Part shown: piece by piece, positions 1 to 12,190 of the stretch
Numbering within the stretch: position 1 is the first letter of the stretch
Layout of the letters: each line of letters begins with the position of its first letter
Origin: Ectothiorhodospiraceae bacterium
GTDB taxonomy: Bacteria > Pseudomonadota > Gammaproteobacteria > Nitrococcales > Aquisalimonadaceae
Assembly: GCA_020831885.1 (NCBI GenBank)
Contig: JAFIFU010000013.1
Coordinates: 1-64,000 of the forward strand
Length of the DNA: 64,000 nt
Direction of reading: 5' to 3'
The notes under the pieces: model-generated
The model's database searches: none
Seen by the model: the letters and a program-made list of their open reading frames with translations, nothing else
What the model was told of the DNA's origin: nothing
Translations under genes and position numbers: made by a program

Positions 1-2454
<2,454 letters not shown>

Positions 2455-2496
2455 GGATACGCGTATCCCGTTGCGTCGCTCTCTGGTCACTGTCTG

Positions 2497-2955
2497 TCAG
2501 GCGTCATCGTCCTCGCCTAACACCTTTCGCACCTGCTCGGCGGTGAAGCCGCGGTTGGCGAGAAACCTTCCCTGCCTGGCCCACTCCCGGCGATCCGCCG
2601 GACGCCCTGATCCGAAGCGCCGGCGCTTGTGCTCCCGGGCCATGGCGGTCCAGTCCACATCCATCTCGTCCAGGAAGGGGCGGTAGATCTGCTCGTCCAC
2701 GCCCCGGGCCTGCAGGTCCGCCACGATGCGTACGGGTCCATAGCCCTGCTCGCACCGGTGACAGATGAAGACTTCCACGAAGCGCGCGTCGCTCAGGTGG
2801 CCCCGTTGCACGAGCTGCCGCAACGCCGCTTCGATAACCGCCTCGCCGAAACCACGCTGGCGAAGCTTCAACCGCAGTTCCTGACTGGCGTGCTCGCGCC
2901 TGGCGAGCAGCCGGACCCCGGCCTCCAGCGCTTCATCCAGCGCATCCTGATCCAT
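2497..2955 (-). CDS. recX: Regulatory protein RecX
   Basis: RecX binds RecA filaments and limits their extension and activity. The 152-residue protein has the family's usual length, its tandem three-helix repeats, and typical patches such as SQELRLKLRQRGF near residue 25 and GYGPVRIVADLQARGV near residue 72. It follows recA by only 9 bp on the same strand, the standard recA-recX arrangement, so the two are surely cotranscribed. The C-terminus is acidic (EDDDA). Nothing is missing. Confidence 0.95.
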   Translation of the reverse strand: MDQDALDEALEAGVRLLARREHASQELRLKLRQRGFGEAVIEAALRQLVQRGHLSDARFVEVFICHRCEQGYGPVRIVADLQARGVDEQIYRPFLDEMDVDWTAMAREHKRRRFGSGRPADRREWARQGRFLANRGFTAEQVRKVLGEDDDA

Positions 2956-2964
2956 TGACGGGGA

Positions 2965-3996
2965 TCAGGCCTCGGCGTCCACCGCCTGCTCGCTGGCAGC
3001 CGAGCGCGACGGCAACAGGATATCGCGAAGTTTTTTCTCGATATCCGAGGCAATTTCATGATTTTCCTTTAAAAATTGTCTCACATTGTCCTTACCCTGG
3101 CCAATGCGGTCCCCATTGTAACTGTACCAGGCACCCGCCTTATCAATCAGATTGTGCTTCACACCCAGATCGATCAGCTCGCCCTCCCGGGAAATGCCTT
3201 CTCCGTAAAGGATCTCGAACTCCGCCTGCTTGAAGGGTGGCGCGATCTTGTTTTTCACCACCTTTACCCGGGTCTCGTTGCCCACAACCTCGTCACCTTT
3301 CTTGATGGCACCGATACGCCGGATGTCCAGGCGCACCGAGGAATAGAACTTCAGCGCGTTGCCACCGGTGGTGGTCTCCGGACTGCCGAACATGACGCCG
3401 ATCTTCATGCGGATCTGGTTGATGAAGACTACCAGCGTGTTGGAACGCTTGATGTTGGCGGTGAGCTTGCGCAGCGCCTGGGACATCAGCCGCGCCTGCA
3501 AGCCCACATGGGAGTCGCCCATCTCGCCCTCGATTTCCGCCTTCGGCGTCAGCGCGGCCACCGAGTCCACGATCACCACGTCCACGGCGCCGGAGCGCAC
3601 CAGCATGTCGGCAATCTCCAGTGCCTGCTCGCCGGTGTCCGGCTGGGAAACCAGCAGCTCGTCCACATTCACGCCCAGCTTCTCGGCGTAATCCGGATCC
3701 AGCGCATGCTCCGCATCCACGAAAGCCGCGGTGCCGCCCTTCTTCTGCGCTTCGGCGATCACCTGCAGCGTGAGGGTGGTCTTGCCCGAGGATTCCGGGC
3801 CGTAGATCTCCACCACGCGGCCTCTTGGCAGCCCGCCGATGCCCAGCGCCATATCCAGTGTCAGGGACCCCGTCGAGATTGCCTCCACATCACGGACCGC
3901 CCGGGCATCGCCCATGCGCATCACGGCGCCCTTGCCGAACTGCTTTTCGATCTGGCTCAAGGCCGCGCCCAGCGCTTTCTTGCGGTTGTCGTCCAT
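2965..3996 (-). CDS. recA: Recombinase RecA
   Basis: DNA-dependent ATPase that forms filaments on single-stranded DNA, drives strand exchange and triggers LexA cleavage. 343 residues, normal length. Walker A GPESSGKT is at residues 66-73; the Walker B segment [12 protein letters not shown] and the L1/L2 DNA-binding loop regions are present, and the C-terminal tail is acidic. Only 35 bp separate it from the upstream thpR gene, and I see no CTGT-N8-ACAG LexA box in that gap, so expression probably comes from the pncC promoter region or an unrecognised internal promoter. Confidence 0.99.
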   Translation of the reverse strand: MDDNRKKALGAALSQIEKQFGKGAVMRMGDARAVRDVEAISTGSLTLDMALGIGGLPRGRVVEIYGPESSGKTTLTLQVIAEAQKKGGTAAFVDAEHALDPDYAEKLGVNVDELLVSQPDTGEQALEIADMLVRSGAVDVVIVDSVAALTPKAEIEGEMGDSHVGLQARLMSQALRKLTANIKRSNTLVVFINQIRMKIGVMFGSPETTTGGNALKFYSSVRLDIRRIGAIKKGDEVVGNETRVKVVKNKIAPPFKQAEFEILYGEGISREGELIDLGVKHNLIDKAGAWYSYNGDRIGQGKDNVRQFLKENHEIASDIEKKLRDILLPSRSAASEQAVDAEA

Positions 3997-4031
3997 TCGC
4001 TAACCCCTGCTGTTGAAACCGAATCGCGCCA

Positions 4032-4580
4032 TTATTCCATATCCGCCGACTCACGAGCACCCCTGCCCGGCGGCATCAGTGGCCATCGCGCGAGAACCGG
4101 ATAACGGACACCGGCAACCCCGGATTCCGAGGCCATCAGAACGAACTCCTGCGGATGCAACCGGACCGGTACAACGCGAATATCCTCGTGCGGCGGACAC
4201 TTGCGTGCCAGTGTGACATGGGGCCGGAAGGGGCGTGCCTCAAGGGGAAAGCCTGCTGCCCGCAAGCCCTGCGCCAGGGTCAGGTGCAGACGGGCCAGCC
4301 AGTCCGGCACCCGCCTGCTCCAGGTTTCCAGCACCTGCACACGGGGGCCGGGCCAGACCGCCAGCCGGGACAGCGAGATCTGCCCGCCCGCCACCCGGGT
4401 GGCGGCGGCCACCTCCCGGATCCGCGCCACCTGGACCTCACTGCACGCCCCGAGAAACACTAGGGTCAGGTGCAGATTCTCCACGGGCACCCGCCGCCCC
4501 CGCCGGTAGCCTTTCGGAACCGCCTCCAGCAGGTGCTGGTACTCCCCCGGCCGGGGCTGCAGGGCGAGGAACAGTCTCAT
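4032..4580 (-). CDS. thpR: RNA 2',3'-cyclic phosphodiesterase (LigT/ThpR family)
   Basis: 2H phosphoesterase that opens 2',3'-cyclic phosphate ends of RNA, related to the archaeal and bacterial RNA ligase LigT. 182 residues, normal length. Both catalytic HxT motifs are present: HLTLVFLG beginning at H37 and HVTLARK beginning at H121. It starts 2 bp after the pncC stop, so translation is probably coupled, and lies directly upstream of recA. Start ATG chosen at MRLFLALQP, the usual N-terminus. The physiological substrate in bacteria is not settled. Confidence 0.9.
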   Translation of the reverse strand: MRLFLALQPRPGEYQHLLEAVPKGYRRGRRVPVENLHLTLVFLGACSEVQVARIREVAAATRVAGGQISLSRLAVWPGPRVQVLETWSRRVPDWLARLHLTLAQGLRAAGFPLEARPFRPHVTLARKCPPHEDIRVVPVRLHPQEFVLMASESGVAGVRYPVLARWPLMPPGRGARESADME

Positions 4581-4582
4581 CG

Positions 4583-5077
4583 TTACCGTTTGAGGGCGTG
4601 CATCACACCCAGCAGGGCATGGCGGACGGTGGCCCGGCGCACCGCTTCCCGGTCTCCGGGGAAAATCCGGTGCTCCGCGGTGACCCTGTTACCATTCCCC
4701 CAGGCAAACCAGACCAGTCCCACCGGCTTTTCGGCCGTTCCGCCATCGGGACCGGCCACGCCGGTCACGGCCAGCGAGACGTGGGCACGGCTCGCTGCAA
4801 GTGCGCCTTCCGCCATGGCACGGGCCACCGCCTCGCTCACCGCCCCGTTGTCCGACAGCAGAGTCGCCGACACCTGCAACAGCTCCTGCTTGGCCTCGTT
4901 GGAGTAAGTGATGAAGCCCCGGTCAAACCACGTGGAGCTGCCCGGGATATCGGTCACCACCTTGCCGATCCAGCCACCGGTGCACGACTCCGCCGTGGCA
5001 AGCCGAAGACTCGAATCACTGAGCACCTGTCCCAGCCTCGCCGCCAGTTCATAAAGCTGCTGGTCACTCGTGTTCAT
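4583..5077 (-). CDS. pncC: Nicotinamide-nucleotide amidohydrolase (CinA C-terminal family)
   Basis: Deamidates nicotinamide mononucleotide to nicotinate mononucleotide in pyridine nucleotide recycling. 164 residues, the usual length of the stand-alone CinA-C form; the N-terminal COG1058 domain of long CinA is absent. Diagnostic motifs are TAESCTGG near residue 29, a serine/tyrosine-rich stretch around FITYSNEAKQ and AVTGVAGPDGG. The start at 5077 has AGGAG upstream; a GTG three bases earlier is possible. First gene of the pncC-thpR-recA-recX-alaS series and divergent from mutS. Confidence 0.92.
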   Translation of the reverse strand: MNTSDQQLYELAARLGQVLSDSSLRLATAESCTGGWIGKVVTDIPGSSTWFDRGFITYSNEAKQELLQVSATLLSDNGAVSEAVARAMAEGALAASRAHVSLAVTGVAGPDGGTAEKPVGLVWFAWGNGNRVTAEHRIFPGDREAVRRATVRHALLGVMHALKR

Positions 5078-5209
5078 CACGTCACACTCCTGGCAAACCC
5101 CACCGTGGCAACAGCCCCAGCTTCTGTCAGCGGACCGTGGCTTGTACAGCCCCGCGCCCTCCGCTATGGTCCTTCAGCCTCATGATAAATACGGTAGCCG
5201 GGCACGCCC

Positions 5210-7762
5210 ATGAGCGAAACCAAATCTTCCCAGCACACCCCGATGATGCAGCAGTACCTCCGCATCAAGGCAGAGCACCCCGATATTCTGGTGTTCTATC
5301 GCATGGGCGACTTCTATGAGCTGTTCTACGAGGATGCAAAGCGGGCGGCGGCCTTGCTGGACATCACACTGACCGCCCGCGGCCAGTCTGCCGGCGAACC
5401 GATTCCCATGGCCGGCGTTCCCTATCACTCGGCCGAGAACTACCTTGCACGGCTGGTGCGTCAGGGCGAATCGGTGGCGATCTGCGAGCAGGTGGGCGAC
5501 CCTGCCACCTCCAAGGGCCCGGTGGAACGCAAGGTGACCCGTATTGTCACCCCGGGTACGCTGACCGAGGATTCCCTGCTGCAGGAACGCCAGAGCAACC
5601 TGCTGGCAGCCCTGGCCCGGGACGGCGACCGCTTCGGCCTGGCGGTGATGGAGCTTTCCGGCGGCCACTTCACCATCCAGGAATTCCGCGGCGAGGAGGC
5701 GCTGCAGGCAGAGCTGGAGCGGCTTCGACCAGCGGAATTACTGGTCAGCGACGATCAGCGCCTGTCCACCGGGCTGGAGGGTTTTCGTGGATTGACCCGC
5801 CGGGCTCCCTGGCATTTCGAGCTGGACACCGGCGAGCGCCTGCTGAACCGGCAGTTCGGCACACGGGATCTGTCCGGGTTCGGCTGTACCGGAATGTCGC
5901 TGGCGATCCAGGCCGCGGGGGCTCTGCTTCAGTATCTGGGCGACACCCAGCGCTCCGCCCTGCCCCATATCCGCGGCCTGCGCGTTGAACGGCGCGAGGA
6001 CGCCATCATCATCGATGCCGCCAGCCGGCGGAACCTGGAACTGGAACACAATCTCCAGGGCGGACAGGAGCAAACCCTGGCCTGGGTGCTGGACTGCACG
6101 GTCACCGCCATGGGCAGCCGGCTGCTGCGCCGTTGGATCAACCGGCCGCTACGGGAGCACGCCACCATCAGCGCCCGTCATGACGCGGTGGAGCTGCTGA
6201 TGGACGGTCTCGCCCTCGACAGCATCCGGACGCTGCTACGGGGGCTGGGTGACGTGGAGCGCATCCTGGCCCGCGTGGCACTGCGTTCGGCCCGGCCCCG
6301 GGATCTGGAGCACCTGCGGGTTGCCCTGGAACGCCTGCCGGCGCTGCGCGAGGCACTGGCGGCTCTGGACGCCCCGCTGCTCAGCGGCATCGCCCAGCGC
6401 CTGGGCGAGCATCCGGAAACCGCCGGGTTGCTGCGTCGGACCATCATCCCGAACCCGCCCATGGTCATCCGCGATGGCGGGGTGATTGCCGACGGATACG
6501 ACCCGCTTCTGGACGAGTTGCGGGGGCTGAGCCGGAACGCGGACCAGTTCCTGGTGGAACTGGAGCAACGGGAGCGCGATGCCACCGGCATCAGCACCCT
6601 GAAGGTCAATTACAACCGCGTGCACGGCTACTACATCGAAGTCACCCGTGCCCAGGCGGAGCAGGTACCGGTGCACTACACGCGCCGCCAGACGCTTAAG
6701 GGCGTGGAGCGCTACATCACCCCGGAGCTGAAGGCGTTCGAGGACAAGGTCCTCAGCGCCCGGGAAAAGGCCCTGGCCCGGGAAAAAGCGCTCTGGGATG
6801 AACTGCTGGAGAAGCTGAGCAGCGTGCTCAGCCCGCTGCAGACCTGCTCCGAGGCCCTGGCGGAACTGGATGCGCTGGCGGCGCTGGCGGAGCGCGCGGA
6901 GGCCTTGGACTACCGGCGTCCGGAGCTCGGCGACCGTCCCGGACTCCTGATCGAGGAAGGTCGCCATCCCGTCGTGGAGCGGGTGCTGGAGACCCCCTTC
7001 GTGCCCAACGACGTCCGGCTCAATGACAAGCGCCGGATGCTCATCGTCACCGGCCCCAACATGGGCGGAAAATCCACCTATATGCGCCAGGTGGCGCTGA
7101 TCACGCTGATGACCCACATGGGTAGCTTCGTTCCCGCGCGGCGCGCGGTGCTGGGGCCGGTGGACCGCATTTTCACCCGCATCGGCGCCTCGGACGATCT
7201 CGCCGGCGGCCGGTCCACGTTCATGGTGGAGATGACTGAGACGGCCAATATTCTTAACAATGCCACGGCAGAGAGCCTGGTGTTGCTGGATGAGATCGGC
7301 CGGGGGACCAGCACCTTTGACGGTCTGTCCCTCGCCTGGGCGGCCGCTGCCTATCTGGCGGATCGCCTCCGGGCATTCACACTGTTCGCCACCCACTATT
7401 TCGAGATGACCACACTGCCGGAACATTACCGGACAGCGGACAACGTGCACCTGGACGCGGTGGAGCACGGCGATCGCATTGTCTTCCTTCACGCCCTGAA
7501 GGACGGTCCGGCGAACCAGAGTTACGGCCTGCAAGTGGCCTCGCTGGCCGGCGTGCCCCGGGCAGTGATCGATGCGGCCCGGGACAAACTGGCCCAACTG
7601 GAACGGGACAGTCATCGTGATGCCGGACCGACCGACCAGTTGTCATTGTTTGTGGACGCCGGGGAGGACGGATTGCGGGAACGCCTGGAGGCAGTGGACC
7701 CGGACTCGCTCAGCCCGCGACAAGCCCTTGAGCTCATTTATGAGCTGAAAAAATTATTATAA
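5210..7762 (+). CDS. mutS: DNA mismatch repair protein MutS
   Basis: Recognises mismatches and small loops and recruits MutL. 850 residues, full length. The mismatch-binding Phe-x-Glu is at F35-Y36-E37 (GDFYELF). The connector, lever and clamp domains follow, then the ATPase with Walker [10 protein letters not shown] near residue 615, [14 protein letters not shown] and ATHYFEMT. The C-terminal tail carries the LSLF-like segment and ends in [13 protein letters not shown]-type sequence used for tetramer or clamp contacts. It is divergent from pncC, with a 132-bp gap. Downstream lies an AT-rich patch and then the ferredoxin gene, as in many gammaproteobacteria. Confidence 0.99.
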   Translation: MSETKSSQHTPMMQQYLRIKAEHPDILVFYRMGDFYELFYEDAKRAAALLDITLTARGQSAGEPIPMAGVPYHSAENYLARLVRQGESVAICEQVGDPATSKGPVERKVTRIVTPGTLTEDSLLQERQSNLLAALARDGDRFGLAVMELSGGHFTIQEFRGEEALQAELERLRPAELLVSDDQRLSTGLEGFRGLTRRAPWHFELDTGERLLNRQFGTRDLSGFGCTGMSLAIQAAGALLQYLGDTQRSALPHIRGLRVERREDAIIIDAASRRNLELEHNLQGGQEQTLAWVLDCTVTAMGSRLLRRWINRPLREHATISARHDAVELLMDGLALDSIRTLLRGLGDVERILARVALRSARPRDLEHLRVALERLPALREALAALDAPLLSGIAQRLGEHPETAGLLRRTIIPNPPMVIRDGGVIADGYDPLLDELRGLSRNADQFLVELEQRERDATGISTLKVNYNRVHGYYIEVTRAQAEQVPVHYTRRQTLKGVERYITPELKAFEDKVLSAREKALAREKALWDELLEKLSSVLSPLQTCSEALAELDALAALAERAEALDYRRPELGDRPGLLIEEGRHPVVERVLETPFVPNDVRLNDKRRMLIVTGPNMGGKSTYMRQVALITLMTHMGSFVPARRAVLGPVDRIFTRIGASDDLAGGRSTFMVEMTETANILNNATAESLVLLDEIGRGTSTFDGLSLAWAAAAYLADRLRAFTLFATHYFEMTTLPEHYRTADNVHLDAVEHGDRIVFLHALKDGPANQSYGLQVASLAGVPRAVIDAARDKLAQLERDSHRDAGPTDQLSLFVDAGEDGLRERLEAVDPDSLSPRQALELIYELKKLL

Positions 7763-8040
7763 TTAATTGTTTTTAATTGATTTAGATACCCAAAACATGC
7801 CTGACGGATGCCACGGAGCGATCACCAACGGGCACAAATCACCACGCGACTACATCCACCACGTTCCCCGACACGATCAGGGGAATCGAAGATCACCATC
7901 GGAAATACCGGCTTAAATTCCGCTACGGGACGCGCTAGACTTGCGCCTCGCCAGACTTTCGTACCCGATTCCATGATGCCGGGATCGTATTGCCGTCAGG
8001 AGTTGCCGGGCCCACCGGCACAGCGACACCGGAGCCGAAC

Positions 8041-8364
8041 ATGACCTTTGTCGTCACCGAAAACTGCATCAAATGCAAGTACACGGATTGCGTTGAAGTC
8101 TGCCCCGTGGACTGCTTCCACGAGGGGCCCAACTTCCTGGTGATTGATCCGGACGAATGTATCGACTGCACACTCTGTGAGCCGGAGTGCCCGGCTGAAG
8201 CCATTTTCTCTGAAGACGATCTTCCGGAGAGCCAGCAGCACTTCCTGGAACTGAACGCAGAGCTGTCCAGAGAGTGGCCGGTGATCACGGAACAGAAAGA
8301 CCCGCCGCCGGATGCGGAAGAGTGGGATGGAAAACCGGGCAAACTGGATCTGCTGGAACGCTAG
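8041..8364 (+). CDS. fdxA: 7Fe ferredoxin FdxA
   Basis: Small soluble electron carrier with one [3Fe-4S] and one [4Fe-4S] cluster. 107 residues. Cysteine pattern: [18 protein letters not shown] near the N-terminus and [13 protein letters not shown] near residue 40, matching the Azotobacter FdxA type rather than 2x[4Fe-4S] clostridial ferredoxins. [13 protein letters not shown] is the universal start of this family; a further upstream ATG in frame is ignored, and CGGAG sits 6 bases before this ATG. The mutS-fdxA order is common in gammaproteobacteria. A good intrinsic terminator follows. Confidence 0.95.
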   Translation: MTFVVTENCIKCKYTDCVEVCPVDCFHEGPNFLVIDPDECIDCTLCEPECPAEAIFSEDDLPESQQHFLELNAELSREWPVITEQKDPPPDAEEWDGKPGKLDLLER

Positions 8365-8412
8365 CCTGGAGGACTCGCCGACCGGGTTCGGTTAGCGGGG
8401 TGGGGGGGGGCG

Positions 8413-8438
8413 CGTGCCCTGGAGGGCACGGCTTTTTT
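8413..8438 (+). terminator. Intrinsic terminator after fdxA
   Basis: CGTGCCCT pairs with AGGGCACG across a 2-base turn, followed by GC and six T residues: a classic rho-independent terminator on the plus strand between fdxA and the convergent dsbC. It is preceded by a ten-base G run at 8401-8410. Confidence 0.85.
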
Positions 8439-8458
8439 GGTGCGGACCCCAGCGATGC

Positions 8459-9190
8459 TCAGTCCTGTTCCAGCAACTGCTTCAATTGCTCCGGTGTCAC
8501 CAGGCCGCGCTGAACCCGCCCGGTGTCGGTAACAAAGGTCGGCGTCGCGTTCACCCCCAGTTCCCGAGCCAGCGCAAGCTGTTCCTGAACCGGGTTCTCG
8601 CATTCGACCGGCTCCACGCTGGCACCGGATTTCGCACGCTCCATGGCCCCCTTCCGGTCGTCCGCACACCAGACAGCTACCGCCTTCTGATAGGACTGAC
8701 TGCCCACGCCGGCCCGCGGCATCTGCACGTAGCGGACCTCGATACCGAGGGCCGTGTATTCGTCGATGCGTTCATGCATCTGCCGGCAGTACGGGCAATC
8801 GATATCGGTGAACACGGTCACCACATGCCGGGTATCCCCCTGGGCCGGATACACGATCATGTTCTCGATGCCGTGCTCCTGCAGGCGCTCCCGACGGACA
8901 TCGGCATTGAGGTCATCGGAGACCATGCGGCGGGTCTGCAGGTCCAGCATGTCACCCTGCACCACGTAGCGTGCATCTTCCGACACGAAAATGATCTGTC
9001 CGCCCAGGTTGACCAGGTACAGCCCCGGCACCGGCGATTCCCGGATCTGCTGGATTTCCGCATTCACCCCGAGTTCGGCAAGACGCTGGCCGAGACGCTC
9101 ACGGAGCTCATCGTACTCACCCGCAGCGGCGACGGCCGTGCCGGCGACGGCCAGGGCAATGGCAACCAGGGCGGACTGCAGTCTGTTCAT
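8459..9190 (-). CDS. dsbC: Thiol:disulfide interchange protein DsbC
   Basis: Periplasmic disulfide isomerase, kept reduced by DsbD. 243 residues with a signal peptide (first ~22 residues, ending VAAAG), an N-terminal dimerisation domain and a thioredoxin fold with the active site C132-P-Y-C135, the typical DsbC dipeptide. The second, structural cysteine pair lies in AVAVWCADD and EPVECENP. cis-Pro is in NATPTFV. It lies 86 bp downstream of xerD on the same strand, the conserved xerD-dsbC arrangement. Confidence 0.96.
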   Translation of the reverse strand: MNRLQSALVAIALAVAGTAVAAAGEYDELRERLGQRLAELGVNAEIQQIRESPVPGLYLVNLGGQIIFVSEDARYVVQGDMLDLQTRRMVSDDLNADVRRERLQEHGIENMIVYPAQGDTRHVVTVFTDIDCPYCRQMHERIDEYTALGIEVRYVQMPRAGVGSQSYQKAVAVWCADDRKGAMERAKSGASVEPVECENPVQEQLALARELGVNATPTFVTDTGRVQRGLVTPEQLKQLLEQD

Positions 9191-9276
9191 GCAACAACTC
9201 CATCAGTGACGGACGGGCCCATCCCCATCCGGATCGGTGATTCCTCGATCATCGGACCGCCTCCCACCCCGGCGGT

Positions 9277-10209
9277 TCACCCCCGCGGATGATGGGTGGC
9301 ATGCAGATCCTGCAGGCGCTGGCGCGCCACATGGGTGTAGATCTGCGTGGTGGACAGATCGCTGTGACCGAGCAGCAACTGTACCACACGCAGATCCGCG
9401 CCATGGTTGAGTAGGTGAGTGGCAAAGGAATGCCGCAGGCTATGCGGGGAAACCCCCTGCCGGATGCCGGCCTCGGCGGCATGGGCCTTGATGCGGTACC
9501 AGAAGGCCTGCCGTGACATACCGGCACCGCGGGCCGTCAGGAACACGGTCTCGCTGCGTCCACCGCGATCCAGGTGCGGGCGGGCCGCGGTCAGGTAGCG
9601 CTCCAGCCAATGCTGGGCCTCCTCTCCCATGGGCACCAGCCGCTCCCGACTGCCTTTGCCCAGCGTGCGCACAACGCCCTGGCGGAGGTTCAGGTTCTGC
9701 AGTTCCAAGCCCACGAGTTCCGAGATCCGTAAACCCGCGGCATACATCAGCTCCAGCATCGCACGGTCGCGCAGCCCGAGGGGTTCATCCACGGACGGCG
9801 CCTGGAGCAGCGCCTCCACCTGCGTCTCGGTCAGCGCGTGGGGCAACGGACGCCCCAGACGGGGCGCTTCAACACGGGCGGTGGGATCTTCCCTTAAACG
9901 CCCCTCGCGGACCAACCACCGGTAGTAGCGCCGAAAACTGGAAAGCATCCGCGCGGTACTGCGTGGGCGCACGCCCTGCTGAACCCGTTCCGCCAGGTAC
10001 GCCAGCAGTTCCTCCCGGGTGGCCCGCTCCAGTACGGAACCACGGGCACGGAGCCAGCGGGCCAGCAGCTTCAGATCCGAGCCATAGCCGGCCAGCGTCT
10101 GCCGGCTCAGCCCGCGCTCACTCCACAATGTATCCAGGAAAACCTCCACCGCCGCCAGATCATCCGGCTCCAGCGGCGGCAGCGGGTACGGGGCATCAGC
10201 TTGCGGCAT
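9277..10209 (-). CDS. xerD: Site-specific tyrosine recombinase XerD
   Basis: Acts with XerC at dif to resolve chromosome dimers under FtsK control. 310 residues. All catalytic residues of the tyrosine recombinase family are visible: R161 (AAGLRISE), K185 (GKGSRER), H256 and R259 ([12 protein letters not shown]), H282 (LLGHSDLS) and Y291 (TTQIYTH). The SAM-like N-terminal domain begins about residue 15. It overlaps the upstream slipin gene by 14 bp, and dsbC follows, which marks it as housekeeping XerD rather than a phage or integron integrase. Confidence 0.95.
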   Translation of the reverse strand: MPQADAPYPLPPLEPDDLAAVEVFLDTLWSERGLSRQTLAGYGSDLKLLARWLRARGSVLERATREELLAYLAERVQQGVRPRSTARMLSSFRRYYRWLVREGRLREDPTARVEAPRLGRPLPHALTETQVEALLQAPSVDEPLGLRDRAMLELMYAAGLRISELVGLELQNLNLRQGVVRTLGKGSRERLVPMGEEAQHWLERYLTAARPHLDRGGRSETVFLTARGAGMSRQAFWYRIKAHAAEAGIRQGVSPHSLRHSFATHLLNHGADLRVVQLLLGHSDLSTTQIYTHVARQRLQDLHATHHPRG

Positions 10210-10981
10210 CCTTGCCCTGATCTGACGGCTTATCCATTCCCAGCACTCCCTTGAAGGCGCTGATCATCTCCAGCGGTACCGGGAAGATAATGGTGGAATT
10301 CTGTTCGCCGGCGATACTGTTCAGCGTTTGCAGGTAGCGGAGCTGCAGCGCCTGCGGATTCTTCGACAGGATGTTCGCCGCATCCTGCAGCTTCTGCGAC
10401 GCCTGCATTTCCCCTTCAGCGTGGATGATCTTGGCCCGCCGGCTACGCTCGGCCTCCGCCTGCTGGGCAATGGCGCGGATCATGCTCTCGTCGATATCCA
10501 CGTGTTTGATTTCCACGTTCGCCACTTTGATGCCCCAGGCATCGGTCTGGTCATCCAGGATGTTCTGGATGTCGTTGTTGAGCTTCTCCCGCTCGGCAAG
10601 CATCTCGTCCAGGTCATGCTGTCCCAGGACGGAACGCAAGGTGGTCTGGGCAAGTTGGCTGGTGGCGGCGAAGTAGTCCTCCACATTGATCACCGACCGT
10701 TCCGGATCCACCACGCGGAAGTACAGCACCGCATTGACGCTGACGGACACGTTGTCCTTGGAGATCACGTCCTGGCTGGGCACGTCCATCACCACGGTGC
10801 GCAGGTCAACCCGCACCATCTGCTGGATCATGGGAATCACCAGAATCAGGCCTGGCCCCTTGACGCGCCAGAATCGCCCGAGCTGGAAGATCACACCCCG
10901 CTCATACTCCCGCAGGATACGGATGGCTGAAGCGATCAGTGCAACGATCGCCGCAACGATGACAATCAGTACTGTCTCCAT
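10196..10981 (-). CDS. SPFH/stomatin-like membrane protein (slipin)
   Basis: 261 residues: an N-terminal membrane anchor (first ~20 residues), then the SPFH/band-7 domain ([19 protein letters not shown] through VEIKHVDI) and a helical tail. Slipins organise lipid microdomains and often work with an NfeD protein or a membrane protease. ATG at 10981 is chosen because GGGAG lies 6 bases upstream; a longer frame upstream has no comparable site. No nfeD gene is adjacent: the next gene upstream is divergent rlmM. It overlaps xerD by 14 bp. Family assignment is firm, cellular role is inferred. Confidence 0.88.
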   Translation of the reverse strand: METVLIVIVAAIVALIASAIRILREYERGVIFQLGRFWRVKGPGLILVIPMIQQMVRVDLRTVVMDVPSQDVISKDNVSVSVNAVLYFRVVDPERSVINVEDYFAATSQLAQTTLRSVLGQHDLDEMLAEREKLNNDIQNILDDQTDAWGIKVANVEIKHVDIDESMIRAIAQQAEAERSRRAKIIHAEGEMQASQKLQDAANILSKNPQALQLRYLQTLNSIAGEQNSTIIFPVPLEMISAFKGVLGMDKPSDQGKDAAS

Positions 10982-11075
10982 GGATGGCTCCCTTACCGTG
11001 TTGATGCGTGATTCCCGGCAGCTACTCCGGCAGCCGCCCGATGGCGCCATGGTAACCTGTCGTACACTATCCGCC

Positions 11076-12167
11076 ATGACTGAATTCTCTACAAGCTGGA
11101 CTGCCTGCGACGGCGCTCTGTTCTATTGTCGTGCGGGGTATGAGAATGACTGCGCGGCCGAAGTCATGCTGCTGGCCGGGGAGCAGGGGATTCCGGGCTT
11201 TTGCCGCGCCCGCGATGGTGAGGCCTGTCTGCACTTCCACCCGGCAACGCCCGGGGAGGTGCCAGCCCTGCTCGACGCACTGGACTGGCGCCATCTGATC
11301 TTCCCCCGGCAGTGGCTGGGGCGGCTGGGCCATGTGGGAGGCCTGCAAGAGGGGAACCGGGTGCGGGCCATTGTCGACGCCCTCCCGGACAGCCTGCGGA
11401 CCGTGTCCGGGCTTTTCCTGGAATACCCGGACACCAATGCGGGCAAGGCCCTGTCCCGCTTCTGCCGGAGCTTCCGTGCCCCGCTTCTGGCCGGGCTCCG
11501 GGAACAGGGACTGGAACTGGCGCCCGGCAGCGCCGCACCACGGCTGCACCTGTTCTTTCAGGATTCCGGCGCAGCCGAGCTCGCCCTGTCGGATCCCGCC
11601 CGCTCCGCACCGTGGGCGTTGGGCGTTCCCCGGCTACGCCTGCCGCGGTCGGCCCCCAGCCGTTCCACGCTGAAGCTGGAGGAGGCGCTGCTGGTGCTTC
11701 TGGAACCCGGGGAACGGGAGGCCCTGCTGCGCCCCGGGGGTGTTGCCGTGGATCTGGGTGCTGCCCCGGGTGGATGGACCTGGCAGCTTGTCCGGCGGGG
11801 CCTGCGGGTGACGGCCGTGGACAACGGCCCCATGGAGGAACAGCTCATGGCTTCCGGTCTCGTGGAGCACCTACGTGTGGACGGTTTTCGCTTCCGGCCC
11901 CGACACTCCGTGGATCTGCTGACCTGCGATATGGTGGAACAACCGGCACGCATCGCCGCGCTGATGGCCCGCTGGTTGCGACGGGGCGATTGCCGCGCCG
12001 CCATTTTCAATCTGAAACTGCCCATGAAACAACGCTTCCGTGCCGTACTGGACTGCCTGGCGCGGCTGCCGGAAACCGATGCCCGTGGGCGCCCCCTGCA
12101 GCGACGCTGCCGGCAGCTTTATCATGATCGGGACGAGGTCACGGTGGCGGTCCTGCCGACATACTAA
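11076..12167 (+). CDS. rlmM: 23S rRNA C2498 2'-O-ribose methyltransferase RlmM
   Basis: Methylates the ribose of C2498 of 23S rRNA before 50S assembly. 363 residues. The N-terminal THUMP-like region is followed by a Rossmann domain whose SAM-binding loop reads [14 protein letters not shown]; the catalytic lysine region is [10 protein letters not shown] near residue 313. ATG at 11076 (MTEFSTSW) is chosen since the frame further upstream crosses the divergent slipin gene. The stop codon TAA at 12165-12167 lies inside a hairpin that also carries the ribosome binding site and start of the next gene. Confidence 0.92.
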   Translation: MTEFSTSWTACDGALFYCRAGYENDCAAEVMLLAGEQGIPGFCRARDGEACLHFHPATPGEVPALLDALDWRHLIFPRQWLGRLGHVGGLQEGNRVRAIVDALPDSLRTVSGLFLEYPDTNAGKALSRFCRSFRAPLLAGLREQGLELAPGSAAPRLHLFFQDSGAAELALSDPARSAPWALGVPRLRLPRSAPSRSTLKLEEALLVLLEPGEREALLRPGGVAVDLGAAPGGWTWQLVRRGLRVTAVDNGPMEEQLMASGLVEHLRVDGFRFRPRHSVDLLTCDMVEQPARIAALMARWLRRGDCRAAIFNLKLPMKQRFRAVLDCLARLPETDARGRPLQRRCRQLYHDRDEVTVAVLPTY

Positions 12168-12190
12168 CCTTCAAGGAGGTAAAGGTTAGT
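12163..12190 (+). promoter_or_regulatory. Hairpin with Shine-Dalgarno in the loop, spanning rlmM stop and next start
   Basis: ACTAACCTT (12163-12171) pairs perfectly with AAGGTTAGT (12182-12190). The 10-base loop CAAGGAGGTA holds a near-perfect Shine-Dalgarno. The left arm contains the rlmM stop TAA, and the right arm ends at the first bases of the following GTG start (12189). A ribosome terminating on rlmM would melt the stem, which suggests translational coupling. Confidence 0.7.

Noticed and set aside
5130-5160. Possible LexA box around CTGTC...GTACAG upstream of pncC
   Set aside because: The half-sites are far beyond the 8-base spacing required, so it is not a CTGT-N8-ACAG operator.
6236-7615. 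459-codon minus-strand frame
   Set aside because: Lies wholly inside mutS, whose ATPase motifs are read on the plus strand; no binding site and no family resemblance.
10248-10270. GAAGGCGCTGATCA resembling the repeat family end
   Set aside because: It is coding sequence of the slipin gene and lacks the CCATGG and CTCTGG blocks.
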